Both the position numbers and the translations under genes were made by a program. 64,000 nt of DNA, taken from Anoplopoma fimbria. Taxonomy: Eukaryota; Chordata; Actinopteri; Perciformes; Anoplopomatidae. The first letter of the stretch is position 1. Every line of letters starts with the position of its first letter. This document shows positions 48,041-59,995 of the stretch, piece by piece. The stretch spans positions 16,910,433 through 16,974,432 of the forward strand of contig NC_072458.1 of NCBI RefSeq assembly GCF_027596085.1. The letters are read 5' to 3'. A model generated the notes under the pieces. That model was not told where the DNA came from, made no database searches, and was given only the letters and a program-made list of their open reading frames with translations.

Positions 48041-48305
48041 GTTTAGATTGCGTTTCTTGGGTAGTTGTTCAGTTTTAATATATATTCTTAGATTTTATCA
48101 TAATTAAATGAATTCATTTATTTTCATTTTTTATTTGTTTTTAGCATTTTATTATTACTATTATTATATTTGATTATTGTGGTTGTACAGCACCTTGAGA
48201 TTTCATTGTATTTTAAAGTGTGCTATATAAATAAAATCCATTATTATTATTATTATTATTATTATTAAAAGAATAACATAACAAGAATTTAAATAAATGA
48301 ATAAA
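48041..48305 (+). mobile_element. LINE 3' end with (ATT)n tail, copy A1
   Basis: Continuation of the LINE interrupted by the MITE: 'gtttagattgcgtttcttgg', then 'cagcaccttgagatttcatt' and 'gctatataaataaaatccat' followed by (ATT)n at 48239-48267. The same sequence, including about 35 bp beyond the tail, recurs at 49024-49274. Confidence 0.8.
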
Positions 48306-48436
48306 ATGGGGCCTAATGTTCACACAGCTGTTAAGGGTATTGGAGAAAACAAGTCAGCCAAACATCTGCCACTATAAATGGACATATACCAGCACAACCA
48401 GCTCTGCTCCCATTAGACCACACGACACTAATACAC

Positions 48437-48652
48437 TGTGCAATACAATAATTATAATAGTTTCTGTCTGTATATATATAATATTTCAGTTACTGTGGAT
48501 TCTTTACTGGGGTTTTTTTATTCCTCATTTGCTCATTTATAATACTTATTTTGATCTTGTTTTTTTTTACTATGTCTCTTGTTTGCACTATCCTCTATGC
48601 TGCTGTAATCCTGTAAATTAAAAAGTAAAAAGACTAATAAAGGATTATCTTA
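48437..48652 (+). mobile_element. LINE 3' tail, copy B1
   Basis: 'gtttctgtctgtatatat', 'ttactgtggattctttactg' and the ending 'gactaataaaggattatctt' match copy B2 next door and the reverse complement of the remnant at 12.0 kb. Only the 3' UTR part is present. Confidence 0.8.
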
Positions 48653-48789
48653 TTTTATATCGTCTCTGTGCTCAGTTTTTACTGTTACATGCTGTTCTTG
48701 TATTTACCTTTGCTGCTTACTTTTCCTGCCACATCAATAAATATCATCTTATCTAATACCAAAACAATTCTGTGCAATATAAATACACT

Positions 48790-49012
48790 TTGCAATAATA
48801 GTTATAAAAGTTTCTGTCTGTATATATAATATTTCAGTTACTGTGGATTCTTTACTGTTTTTTTTTTTTATTGCTCATTTGCTTATTTCTAATACTTATT
48901 TTGATCTTGTTTTTTCACTACGTCTCTTGTTTGCACTAAACAAGAGACTGCTGCTGTAATCCTTTAAATTTCCCCGCTGCGGGACTAATAAAGGATTATC
49001 TTAGTTTACCTT
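48790..49012 (+). mobile_element. LINE 3' tail, copy B2
   Basis: Second copy of the B-type tail, with the more complete end 'ccgctgcgggactaataaag'. It carries an internal small inverted repeat 'caagagac' / 'gtctcttg' around 'tttgcactaaa', absent from copy B1. Confidence 0.8.
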
Positions 49013-49023
49013 ATCTTTGTGTT

Positions 49024-49274
49024 GTTTAGATTGCGTTTCTTGGGGTTAGTTGTTCAGTTTTAATATATAAACTCTTAGATTTTATTACGATTGAATGAAT
49101 TCATTTATTTTATTTGTTTTTAGCGTTTTACTATTATTATATTTGATTATTGTGATTGTTTGACAGCACCTTGAGATTTCATTGTATTTTAAAGTGTGCT
49201 ATATAAATAAAATCCATTATTATTATTATTATTAAAAGAATAACATGACAAGAATTGAAATAAATGAATAAAAT
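49024..49274 (+). mobile_element. LINE 3' end with (ATT)n tail, copy A2
   Basis: Near-copy of 48041-48305, including sequence past the ATT run ('aagaataacatgacaagaat'), but without the MITE just upstream. It therefore gives a rough picture of the site before MITE insertion. Confidence 0.8.
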
Positions 49275-49277
49275 TTG

Positions 49278-49610
49278 TTGTATAGTATGTGTATTTATTG
49301 TCTGTGTAGTTGTATAGTATGTGTATTTATTGTCTGTGTAGTTGTATAGTATGTGTATTTATTGTCTGTGTCTGTGTAGTTGTATAGTATGTGTATTTAT
49401 TGTCTGTGTAGTTGTATAGTATGTGTATTTATTGTCTGTGTAGTTGTATAGTATGTGTATTTATTGTCTGTGTAGTTGTATAGTATGTGTATTTATTGTC
49501 TGTGTAGTTGTATAGTATGTGTATTTATTGTCTGTGTAGTTGTATAGTATGTGTATTTATTGTCTGTGTAGTTGTATAGTATGTGTATTTATTGTCTGTG
49601 TCTGTGTAGT
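49278..49610 (+). repeat. 32-bp minisatellite, 10 units
   Basis: Ten tandem units built from 'ttgtatagtatgtgtattta' plus 'ttgtctgtgtag'. Units 3 and 10 carry an extra 6 bp (a second TCTGTG). Units are otherwise identical by eye, so the array is young or homogenised. Confidence 0.97.
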
Positions 49611-49672
49611 TGAGCTGCTGCAACACTTGAATTTCCCCCATGGGGATCAATAAAGGAATATAATAAAAATAA
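49611..49672 (+). mobile_element. retroposon tail fragment, copy C
   Basis: 'gagctgctgcaacacttgaa', 'tttcccccatggggatcaat', 'aaaggaatataataaaaata': a typical fish retroposon 3' end with an A-rich tail. It directly follows the minisatellite, which appears to have grown from the sequence just upstream of the tail. Confidence 0.65.
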
Positions 49673-49979
49673 GGCCTAATGTTCACACACCTGTCAACAC
49701 AAAGCATCAGACAGGTGACATTACAGGTAGAGCATGAAATATTGAGTAATAACTGTACTATACACAGTGTGAACACAGTCCCTGTCCCTGTCCACACCTC
49801 CCTCCAGCACTAGATTTGTGTGCTAAAGATAGAGACTAGCACAGCCACAATGCTAATCCTCAGCTAGCTCAAGTTAGCCACAGCCAGCAACAGGTAGCTC
49901 CCTTTAGCATTAGCTCTGTTAGCTAACCTGAACTAGCTTCAAAGAGACAGGTGTGTTACGTCACATAGAGGCTACTCAC

Positions 49980-50260
49980 CTTCCCCTGTGTAACAGCTTA
50001 ACTTGTGTTGAAGTGTGTCCACGTGTTTTGTCCTGGATATCGTGCCTTGGTTACTTTTGACACTTGTCCATCACAGGGAGAGGAAAGCGGAACTAGCTCC
50101 ACTAACTTTACCTTTTTCACCCCCAAATAAAGTCGCAAAAAGTCACTTTGTGTGGCCGGTAGAGACGACAACGCCACCACACATCGATTGAGTTGAACAC
50201 AGAATGCCGAGAGGACCGCCTGGTGCAGGTGTTTCAATGTTTGTTTGTACTTTTGCTGTC
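49980..50260 (-). other. phactr4: candidate 5' non-coding exon 1 of phactr4
   Basis: The minus strand here is CpG-rich, carries no usable long reading frame, and ends in an excellent donor, AAG followed by GTGAGT, at 49979. A second possible donor (AAG then GTAAAG) lies at 50111. The next downstream exon on that strand is the acceptor-bounded exon holding the MENP start at 41.9 kb, so a non-coding first exon here is the simplest model. The 5' end is a guess placed just inside the NRF1 site; no transcript evidence is available. Confidence 0.5.
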
Positions 50261-50392
50261 AAAAGGTGTTGCACGGGTAACTCTGTAGGAAGATTAAGTG
50301 CCGTCGCGCATGCGCACTGCTCAGCAGAGTTAGAACCAGAGCGGTTTAGTTAGAGTCACGTTGTTAAGAGTTCCCGGATGTAAGTCGCGTAC
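50261..50392 (-). promoter_or_regulatory. phactr4: CpG-rich core promoter of phactr4 with NRF1-type site
   Basis: A perfect palindrome GCGCATGCGC at 50306-50315 matches the NRF1 consensus, which typically sits close to the start of TATA-less CpG promoters. An ETS-like CCGGATGT lies at about 50374-50381. CpG density from 50.1 to 50.39 kb is clearly above the AT-rich surroundings. A TTACGTCA (CRE/ATF-like) site is at 49956-49963, just past the exon 1 donor. Direction is inferred from the phactr4 exons downstream on the minus strand. The region stops abruptly at a MITE that begins at 50390. Confidence 0.5.
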
Positions 50393-50614
50393 AGTACCCA
50401 GACACACCTTTTCATTCAATGGTTTTTCTTTATTTTTATTTTTATTTTTTTCTACATTGTAGATTAATATTGAAGACATCCAAACTATGAAGGAACACAT
50501 ATGGAATTATGTGGTAAACAAACAAATGCTCAACAAACCAGAATATGTTTTATATTTTAGATTCTTCAAAGTAGTTGAATGAGAAGGTGTGTCCAAACTT
50601 TTGACTGGTACTGT

Positions 50615-50615
<1 letters not shown>
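50390..50615 (+). mobile_element. MITE copy 2, beside the phactr4 promoter
   Basis: TA-flanked copy of the same MITE. Its left inverted end is shortened: after 'acagtaccca' about 15 bp are missing before 'gacacacctt'. The right end is complete (TTGACTGGTACTGTA). It begins about 75 bp from the NRF1 palindrome. Confidence 0.88.

Positions 50616-50616
<1 letters not shown>

Positions 50617-50690
<74 letters not shown>
50617..50690. repeat. (AT)37 microsatellite between two MITEs
   Basis: Pure AT repeat filling the space between MITE copies 2 and 3. Since the MITE target is TA, either the element entered an existing TA run or the run expanded from the target duplication. Confidence 0.97.
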
Positions 50691-50694
<4 letters not shown>

Positions 50695-50926
50695 TACCCA
50701 GTCAAAAGTTTGGACACACCTTTTCATTCAATGGTTTTTTTTTATTTTATTTATTTTTTTTTCTACATTGTAGATTAATATTGAAGACATCCAAACTATG
50801 AAGGAACACATATGGAATTATGTGGTAAACAAACAAATGCTCAACAAACCAGAATATGTTTTATATTTTAGATTCTTCAAAGTAGTTGAATGAGAAGGTG
50901 TGTCCAAACTTTTGACTGGTACTGTG
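50690..50926 (+). mobile_element. MITE copy 3
   Basis: Complete left end (ACAGTACCCAGTCAAAAGTT) and right end up to GGTACTGT. The expected right-hand TA reads GG, so the target duplication has decayed on that side. Direct orientation with copy 2. Confidence 0.88.
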
Positions 50927-51284
50927 GATACACCAAGAACCAATGCAGTTTAAAATACAACAGCTCTTTCTTTATCTTTTTACTTATTGTGCTTGATTCC
51001 AGTTTTGATCTACTTTACTAGAGTATTTCAATCATACCATGCTTTACACTTGTATATCACACATCAGAGTGAAATATTGTACTTTTTACTCCATTGCATT
51101 TGTCTGACAGCTCAGAATCACCCCATTGTCCAAGTATGTGATTAAAAACAAGGATATGACCACTTTTTCCCCCACATCTCTCTTAATATACTTACACAGA
51201 AATAGAAATAACAGCTATGGACAAGTACAACAAAGGATAGACAGGACTTGTTTGTACACTAGTAGTGACAAGATGGTGTATATA

Positions 51285-51509
51285 TACAGTACCAGTCAAA
51301 AGTTTGGACACCTTCTCATTCAATGGTTTTTCTTTATTTTTATTTTTATTTTTTTCTACATTGTAGATTAATATTGAAGACATCCAAACTATGAAGGAAC
51401 ACATATGGAATTATGTGGTAAACAAACAAATGCTCAACAAACCAGAATATGTTTTATATTTTAGATTCTTCAAAGTAGTTGAATGAGAAGGTGTGTCCAA
51501 ACTTTTGAT
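51285..51509 (+). mobile_element. MITE copy 4, right end truncated
   Basis: Starts in a short TA run with 'acagtaccagtcaaaagttt'; the right end stops at 'ccaaacttttga', lacking the last about 11 bp of the inverted repeat. It is otherwise very similar to copies 2 and 3, so the truncation is recent. Confidence 0.85.
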
Positions 51510-54500
51510 TTAGGGGTTAAAAAGTAAGACTTTTAAAGAAAGATATTGTATATTACCAAAAAAAACTGATTAAAAATATACATGTTAGGGGATTTTCCAC
51601 TTTTTAATTAGCAGATTAAGAGAATGTTTACAGATTACAGATTAATCTAATGAACCATAAAATCAGCAAAACATGACAGTAAACATGGCAAGAACAGCTT
51701 ATTCATATATATATATTCATATTAAATTCCATATTTTATTCACTAAATTTAAGATTGAGACGTAGAGTTGTGGATGTTGGTGATGCTATGAGCATATCCA
51801 TTTTGGAGTACAAGCCATTATAATAAAGTTAACGGTACACAAGAGACAGTTTTATGATATCGCTCCAGGTATGGATTAAAAGTGCATATTTGAGACTTGA
51901 GGTTTAAATATTTCTTGAATTTTCTGCATGTCAGGAGTTCTGCAGTGATGTAAATAACTAAACTGGTGATGTAAAAACTATTGATGCTCACAACTAAAAG
52001 TTCAATAACTCATCCTAATTTCCCGAAGCAATTTCCTGTCCAAGCCTTTATGGGTGTGTCTAACCCTTTCTCTTTTGTTTTTTTCTCCCTCTCTCCCTCT
52101 CTCTTTCTTTCAGCATGAGACTCACAGGAGTATTCAGTTAAGAGAACACCAGCACCCTTACTGTGAGTCTGCACTCCCTGGGTTTTGCAAGCCTTTTCGT
52201 GTTCCTTTTTTAAAGAAATAAACCCAATATTAATCATTCAAATGGTGTAGGCTTCGTTTGGGAAGAACTGCAAATGCATGATTACCTTGCATAATTTTTT
52301 TGCTGTTGTAATCATAACTTTAAGTTTTGGCCTGTAATTTGTGAACCTTGTCGGAGAACAAAAATATATATTTTTCTTTGATTCCTCGGGTCCAGTTGAA
52401 TCTATGCATATAAGCCTCACATTTGCTTTGGGATTGATTGCATTCCATTAAGTCTGTGTTCAAATCTGTCTTTTTTTCTTTTCAATTTGTTGCTGCTTCT
52501 CCTCTAAATTTTGAGCAATCATCACCAAGTTTGGTACAGAATGATGCCGGGTTCAAGTCGGAAAACTTTACTTTTTTAGATTTTTTATGTTTCACACAGT
52601 ATGACTATAGCTTGCTCTTTGTTTAAACCAAGTTAAAAAGGCTTTCATGATTTCAGTATACATTGTTCTGAAATACATTAGATAAATCTAGAGACATACA
52701 CAATAGACGCATCTGGCTCGCCGGGCACTCCCCCAGCCAACCAGGATATATGTGTTTTTAAAAGCAGTTATGTAGTCATGAAAAAACACACATTATTGAT
52801 AACAGTAGCTCCTTGAAGTCATAAAATCCTAAATATATTTATCCCTACCAGATGGCCACCCTAGTTCTCTGACATGCTTGGAAAGGGAGGGGTGAACGGA
52901 GGGTTTTGTTGCATGATTTCTTTGTAAAAGTTTAGTAAAAAATGATGTCCACAGCAACAAAAACCTATAGTTATGGTTTGGAAGCTAAAATACTTTGGTT
53001 AGAGGTAAGAAAACACAGTTGTCATGGTTAAAGTCAGGCAGTTCTACAATGTGAGACACAATCAAGTGAGAGGGGACAAACTCACCTGGTAATTATGTAT
53101 GACAAATAAGTTAAATCAGTCATACACTATCAATAACCCTGTTACACCAAAACAACAAACTTTAACCTGCCAGTTATCCAGGGTGATTTCTCAAAAAGGC
53201 TTGCTTGCTTGTGCATTTGAAAGTTGCAAATCCTCAGGGAATATGGACATTATTTAGAAGAAATGGCCAGATGTGTTAGAAGTATCAATTTGCCTTGTAA
53301 GATACTGAACAGAGAACATGAACAACGCTTTTGTCTTCTTGTAAAATTGTTTTGGTCAGTGTTCAAATGCACCGCTATCTACATTTTGAGTTGCATTCAA
53401 CTGAAATCGTTCTGATTGAACTCAGCTCTCTTAAAGCTTGGGTAGTCATACCTCTTTTGCTCTGCAGAAGGTACAGCAATCAAAAGTATGAGTACTGTGA
53501 TCTCTTGTGGCCACTTATTGAAGTACGTGCTGTGAGTACAGCGCATGTTTTTGAAGACCAAAGATCAGAGGCAGAGATTTGTCTGCCATCTACTGGGCTG
53601 GCAAAGTATTTTCCACTGAGTTTAGACATACAGTCACTGAACTAGAAGCATAGATCATCTTAACAAAGCCATGAACCTATTTCTAGGAATAATTACATCC
53701 AGAGATTTATTTTTCAATGTTTACTGTTAAATTGACATTCCTTAATCAAATCAGACAAAGAAGAAATAAGAACATTTTCCGATCCTTTTCCAGACACTCC
53801 TCTAATGTTTGCAGTAATCCAATAACAAGGCATCGATGCCGGAGCTGATACTGAAGCAGTTCAATTCATGTAATTCCGCTAAAATGTAGGTGCCCTTTGT
53901 TTGCCTGGTATTAGAAAGTAAACACACCACACAACGCTGCCTGCTGTGAGAAAATCTGCCATAGCCATTCCCAGTGTGGAGTTGTTGTTTTTCTTTCTAC
54001 TGAATACTCTGCTGAACAGTTCTACATTAGAGGAACGGTTGGGTATGAAAGAAAAGTCACACAAAAGAAAAACCAGTGACCTTTATTTGGACCCGGTCTA
54101 GTCTTACTGCCCCAGACAGGGTTCCCCACCCTCTTACTGTATTTATATATAGTAACTCTTTTAATATTCACTGGCTGAGGCTGGAGGTTTACCGCATTAG
54201 GGCAGATCTTTTATTGTTTAAATGCTTGGATAATAACATTCAAGTGAAAGAGGAGGTGATACAGTTCTGACAGAAACATACTAAACATGTACAGGCCTAT
54301 ATTGTTAGGTTTATCCATTAAAATTGGCAGTTATACATCAAATGTAATGAACTTATTACAACCCAGCAATGTATTTTCTACCAAATATCCTAAAACCTCT
54401 ATCACACGCTTCCAAAAGAGTTCAGAACTCATTTTAAGATGCTACTTGTCACCTACAAAGCATGCAATGTTCTGGCTGAACTGTTGAACCTTTATATAAC

Positions 54501-57500
54501 AGTAAAGCCTTCATATTTGTTTGCATATCATTTTCTTAAAGTTTCATGATATGATTGTTACTTTCCCCAGGTGTTGACACTCTATAAAGCCCTTCCTAAC
54601 AGATGTCTTAAATTGTTATTGACAGAAAAACAACAGACACAAACAATTACAACAATAGTCTAAATGAATAAAAGGAAATGCATATGTTGGACAAACTAAA
54701 AAAGATTTAAAAAGTCACATATCCGCACACAAAACATGGATTATGATATTGCGTGACATTATGCACATGTTAACACATGCTGCAATGTCATTAAAAAATC
54801 TGAGGAAAAGAAGCAATCTTCTTTGAGGTGGTGACATTATCAATTTGCTGCTCTGCAGAGAGGCATATTACATTCATACTCTTAACACAGTTCATCTTAA
54901 ACTGTGAGTCATGATTCCTCTAAGTTATTATGAATGCAGTACTTGTACTCTTCGTACTTTATCTTTATAACTTTAAGATATACCTGTTTTGTTTTTGTTT
55001 CTGATGTGATTGTAGTATATTGGCTGTGGCACTTGGACACTGTTCAAACAACTTTTACCCTTTGGTGAATTATCTGATAGATTTGAAATCCAGGAAAACT
55101 CATTATCCAATGACATGTGTACTTCTGCTTTGGGTTGACTTTATTTGTGTTTGACTATTGTCTTTGTCCATGTTGACTCTGATGAAGAATAAGTGGAATG
55201 TTTGTATGTTTGCACTATTAAAGGTTGCAACTCTATCAGTGTGCTCCAGTAATGCTTTTTCTTTCCTTGGATTGTCTTATCAATCCTCAGCTAAAATGAA
55301 CTTCCTTTTCTTTTTAGTGACTAAAATTCAAGGAATGCAGCCACGCACATTTAAAAATAGACCAATACGGACCCAAGCTGTGAAAACACAATTTAAACAA
55401 CACAAGATTTACAGTATAACATAACATTTCAATGATTAGGATCATAGCCCCAACCCTGCTATTGACTGACCACACAGTATAATTCCCTGTGGATATGGTA
55501 GTAGTCACAGAAACATTATGTTCTTGAACATGTTGTACATGTCTTCCTTTTTACTTGTGTTTTTCCATGAGACAGATTCATCCCATTATGGGTATTTTTA
55601 TTTTAAAAATGATTATTTGCCAATCAGTCTGAGATCTTGCATGGAAAATGCTTATATTAAACTTGAAAACAGTGAACAAACAGAGGAAACCTGCATTACT
55701 GAACCCTGAAAAGCCAAACTATAAATATGCTGGCTAGTCTGACCATTTCATGGTGAATAGAGTCAAAACAATAGATGTGCTGTCTGATTAGCTACACCCA
55801 TGTCTTCAAATCTATAATTAGTCAACAGAGTTATATTACAACTTTTGTCGTGTCTTTTTTTTAGCTGCCCATTTCCTGTTTGAAAAATGTGGTCTGACCT
55901 ATAGATGAATAAGACAGAAAAGGTGCTGATTAATATTTGCTAAATTCACTCAACTACTTGATACAGTTTAATAGATATCTGATAGGAGTTTTATGCTGCT
56001 CTCCACAAAAAGTAATGAATCAGATCTAAATGAAACGTTTGCAATTAAAGTAAAGTCTGCATTTTTTACCCTAGTTACAAGCAGGTCTGGAAACAATAGC
56101 TGTGCTTAATAGGCTTCATGGTATTCAGTGTGGAGACTAATAATGGCATGTAGGAACCACAGAGCTAAAAATCTTATTTCCTTATTGACATTTTGGCATT
56201 TTGGAGGGCCATTACACATTGAATACATTTCAAATATTAACTTGTGATGACTTTAATTCACAATTGGCGTGCCTTATCTAGGAAAGAGAGCAGGCTAACT
56301 ATGGTAAACAGCTCACCTAAATAGCTCTGGCTGGCTATCGGCTTTTTTGAAGGTCAGCTAAGACGCTAACAGCTAACCTTTAATAAATAGCATATTTTGG
56401 CAAGCTGGCATTTTATGAAACAGTTACAGTCGTCCTTTGTTTGCTCTTGTTCTTTCTTTCTTTGTATACATCTTTGTATAACTAAAATAAAGTCAACCCA
56501 AATTGGCAGTTTTTTAGGGCATTAAGCTCGACATTAGACAATTGAAACTTTAATCCTAATTGTTTTATGCTAAGCTATTGTCATTGGTGAAAGAAGTACT
56601 CACATCCATACAAAAGTTAGAGTATCAATACTAAAAACATTCTATCATATATTGCATCATAAAGATTTGAAATACTGCACTTGTGTAAAAATGTATGCAA
56701 AATGTACTTAAAGTATCAAGAGTAAGAGTACTAATTATGCAGAGGGACCCTTCCAGAGTGTAATGAAATAGATATACACATATTTTATTATTACTTTATA
56801 TTATTATATAATATACAGTATTATATATTATAATATATAAATGCAAGCAATATTTATGTAGTACTGATGTATGATGGATATGATCTAAAATCTCAATCCT
56901 CAAAAGCAGGCAGATCAATGCAGTGTGGTAAAAAGTACAATATGTCCTTCAAGATAAAGTAGCTTATACAGAAAAAAAACTCAAGCAAAGTGCAAGTACC
57001 TCAAAATTATACCAAAGCTCAGTACTTGGTTAAATGTACTTGTAAATGTGTTTATTGTATCTAAACTAAGATTTTGTTTGTGGCTTTGTTTTAGACATGC
57101 CCAGCTGTCTCCTACAATATTTGTTCTATCTAGTTTTTCCTTAGTAGCACTATAGTAGTAGCCTGTAGTAGATGCTAAAATACTCTTTTAAAAGATTTTG
57201 CACCCCCTGTTGGCAAAACCTAGAACTGTTGATGAATTCTGAACAATATTTTTTCTTTTTTAAATGTATTTCCATCCATTCTGCAGAATTGTCACAGATG
57301 CACATCTACTTTACACTTATTTATCATTATGTAACAGGCACACATTGGCCCTTTAGAACAGTGCATAATATAAGACATTTGAGTGTAATTAATTACAGCC
57401 CAAATGATAGTGATGTTTAATTTACATTCTTGTATATAAAAGTAAACTGAGGCTATACATCCTTTCATGGTACTCCTGTTGTCAGAGACTCTCTCTCTCA

Positions 57501-59670
57501 AGAACGACTAACCACTCATAAACCTGATATAAAGGTGGGAAAAGTGATAAAGTGACAACACAAACGTGGGTTATATTTAGTGGCAAGAATGGAACCACAG
57601 TCCTGGTTATAGATCCACCTACGCTTTCCTCCTGTCACCCTGCAGGAAACAGACAAGAAAACAATAAGCTCATCACAGTGGGCACAGAGGCTGATTATAC
57701 ACTGCTGTATCATGGTTTCACTCAAACATTAGATAAGCCAATGCCAAGCAATACTGACAAACAGATCGTTGGTGACTCATTACATTACATTCTCATGATT
57801 ATAACCCTCATTGCTGGCCTTTAGAAACTTGCACCCAAGCACCAATCCCACAGCTTCCAATAAGTAATACTTGCCTATCAATCACCACACAGGTTCATTA
57901 GAACTTGCACCAAATTAACTTTATTGCTATTATCCAATATAGCAAATTTCAAATCAGTCCTCTGCAAATTAGGCCATAAAGTACTCTTAATGTTACTGCC
58001 TAAATGGGATGTTTGGTCGAAGTGTCATGACAAATTAAGTGGAAACTAATAAGATAGCTTGCATAGTTCCAATAGCATAATTGGATTGTTGCAGCAGAAA
58101 TACATATAATGATCCTATAAAATATGATGCGTTTCTATATAAAGCAGTTACAATTAGTTATTTCTTGATCTGCTACACAACTCTTTGGGTTGGTCATTTT
58201 CAATGCAACAGTTAGTGTTTTTAGAGTATGACCTTCTACTAAAGTAAAGGGTCTGAATACATCCTCAAATGTAATATATTCAGGATTTCAGGCCTGTAAT
58301 TCCAATCAAAGACGTAGTAAGTGTACGTGGCTAAAACAAAAGCATGCTGAGGGAAAAGACTACAAAGGGAAATATGTGTGATATGACAATAAAACAAAAA
58401 CAGATGAAGATTAGCCGCCGAAATATACTGTGAAATAAAAGCAAGACATGAAACAGGAGAGGAATTTGTGGTAACAAGTGGGTTGTATACTGAAACGTTC
58501 TTGTTCTTAACCAAGCCACTGAAAACGCAATAGGAACCAGATACTGAGAATACTGAACCACGCTAAAGAAGTCGGGAATGAGATCAGTTAAGATGTGGCT
58601 CAGAAATAGATTTTTGAGCTTGAGGGCTTACAATCTTTAAGAGATCAAAAGAATGAAGCCAATCTCACATGATGCAATTTCATTCAAACTGTGACTTCCC
58701 ACACTTTTCTTGTCAGTTTAATCTTTTGTCCTGTTAGCAGGTAGTCACAGATGCGTTATAATGTAACTTTACGGAGATCCTTTGATGACAAAAGGATTGT
58801 CTGATCCCTGAGATACACAGTGTAACCACATCAATAGTTAAGTCCTGTAAAAAACACTTCAATTGAACACGCATCACTCCTGTAAAGAGACAGTCCCATT
58901 ACACCAACTGTAAAAACTTGAAAAAAACTGGCTGCTCAAAAAGAAGACAATAAGGAAAGTTTCCAAGAGATCAATACTTGTAAGAAACATTTCCATGACT
59001 TTTAAAAAGGTTTCAGAAAAGTACAAAAGCCTTATCTGAACAAACTCAACCAAAAAGGTCACAACCCACAGGAGAAATTGTCTGCTGGGACTCAACAATG
59101 GACTCAACAATGTCTGTCTATCGGTGATGACACATCGTCTGTACATGGACTCACAGACCCAAGAGCCAACAATGTGGCTGTGAGGAACAAACACAGTTTT
59201 ATGAAGGTTTGTGCTTAACAGTTTCCCCGTGTCACAAGGAGAATTACAGTGGCACACATACCATTCAAGGGCTGCTATTGCTGTGATGCCAGAAGAAAGA
59301 TCTGGAGAAGACACAGTTACAGTTATTAATGGAGCATCAGCGGCAGAACAACCTGTATTAAGTGTTTAAGAACCAGACCTCACATAACTTACTGTAGGCT
59401 AATATAAATGTTAATTGATTAATTGATTGATTACCTCTCCTCTCCTTGTCCCTATTTAGATTAATGGGATGGATAGGGGTCAGGGAGACTTCCTGAACTT
59501 GTTTCCAGTCCAGCACATAATTGATTACAAACCCAATGAATAATGTTAGTGTCGAAAGGATTTACATTATCGGTCAAAGGTTAATTAACTGAGTTAAGGT
59601 ACCGTCCACTAGCTTTGTGGTTGTCACCCATTCAGAGAGACATTATTTTGTATGTTTCTACAGTAGCCCA
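51510..59670. other. upstream region, no gene recognised
   Basis: AT-rich DNA with many short chance frames and no exon I could tie to a family. There are no further copies of the MITE and no long tandem repeats. Confidence 0.45.
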
Positions 59671-59995
59671 GAACATCCATCCATCCATTTTCCGTAACCT
59701 GCTTATCCAGTTAAGGGTCGCAGGGGTGCTGGAGCCGATCTCAGCTGTCAATAGGCGAAGGCAGGGTACACCCTGGACAGGTCGCCAGCCTGTCACAGGG
59801 CAGACATATAGAGACAGACAACCAGTCACACTCACATCCACACCTACGGGCAATTTAGAGTCTTCAATGCACCTAAGCTGCTTGTCTTTGGACTGTGGGA
59901 GGAAGCCGGAGAACCCGGAGAGAACCCACGCTGACACAGGGAGAACATGCAAACTCCACACAGAAGGTTGTCCAGCCCACCGTGCAGCCTAGCCC
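59671..59995 (+). repeat. common teleost interspersed repeat
   Basis: Starts with 'catccatccatccatttt', then 'aagggtcgcaggggtgctgg', 'gggtacaccctggacaggtc', 'tttggactgtgggaggaagc' and ends near 'catgcaaactccacacagaa'. This order is that of one of the most frequent fish repeats. The open frames on both strands over it are not genes. Confidence 0.8.

Larger units (their letters stand above)
41960..49979 (-). other. phactr4: phactr4 first intron (5' UTR intron)
   Basis: About 8 kb. The part from 42.0 to 47.5 kb is AT-rich single-copy-looking DNA with no recognised gene. The part from 47.56 to 49.69 kb is a dense cluster of transposon remnants and a minisatellite, listed separately. If exon 1 is wrong, this would be upstream intergenic DNA. 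Confidence 0.4.

Noticed and set aside
49278..49610. Regular 32-bp repeats resembling a CRISPR array
   Set aside because: Units are directly tandem with no spacers, in a vertebrate intron; this is a minisatellite.
50281..50400. Bidirectional promoter driving a plus-strand gene
   Set aside because: NRF1-type CpG promoters are often bidirectional, but immediately downstream on plus there are only MITEs and AT-rich DNA with no exon I could support.
52549..52560. tRNA-like B-box word (gggttcaagtc)
   Set aside because: No matching A-box or cloverleaf arms at the right distance.
58874..59314. 146-residue minus-strand frame, with an apparent small exon near 59.3 kb (TTCTCCAG to GTATGT)
   Set aside because: No recognisable family, and the sequence (hydrophobic, Phe/Leu-rich) fits translated AT-rich DNA. 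The splice signals alone are not enough.
59615..59992. Frames of 125 and 109 residues on both strands
   Set aside because: They lie over a common fish interspersed repeat.
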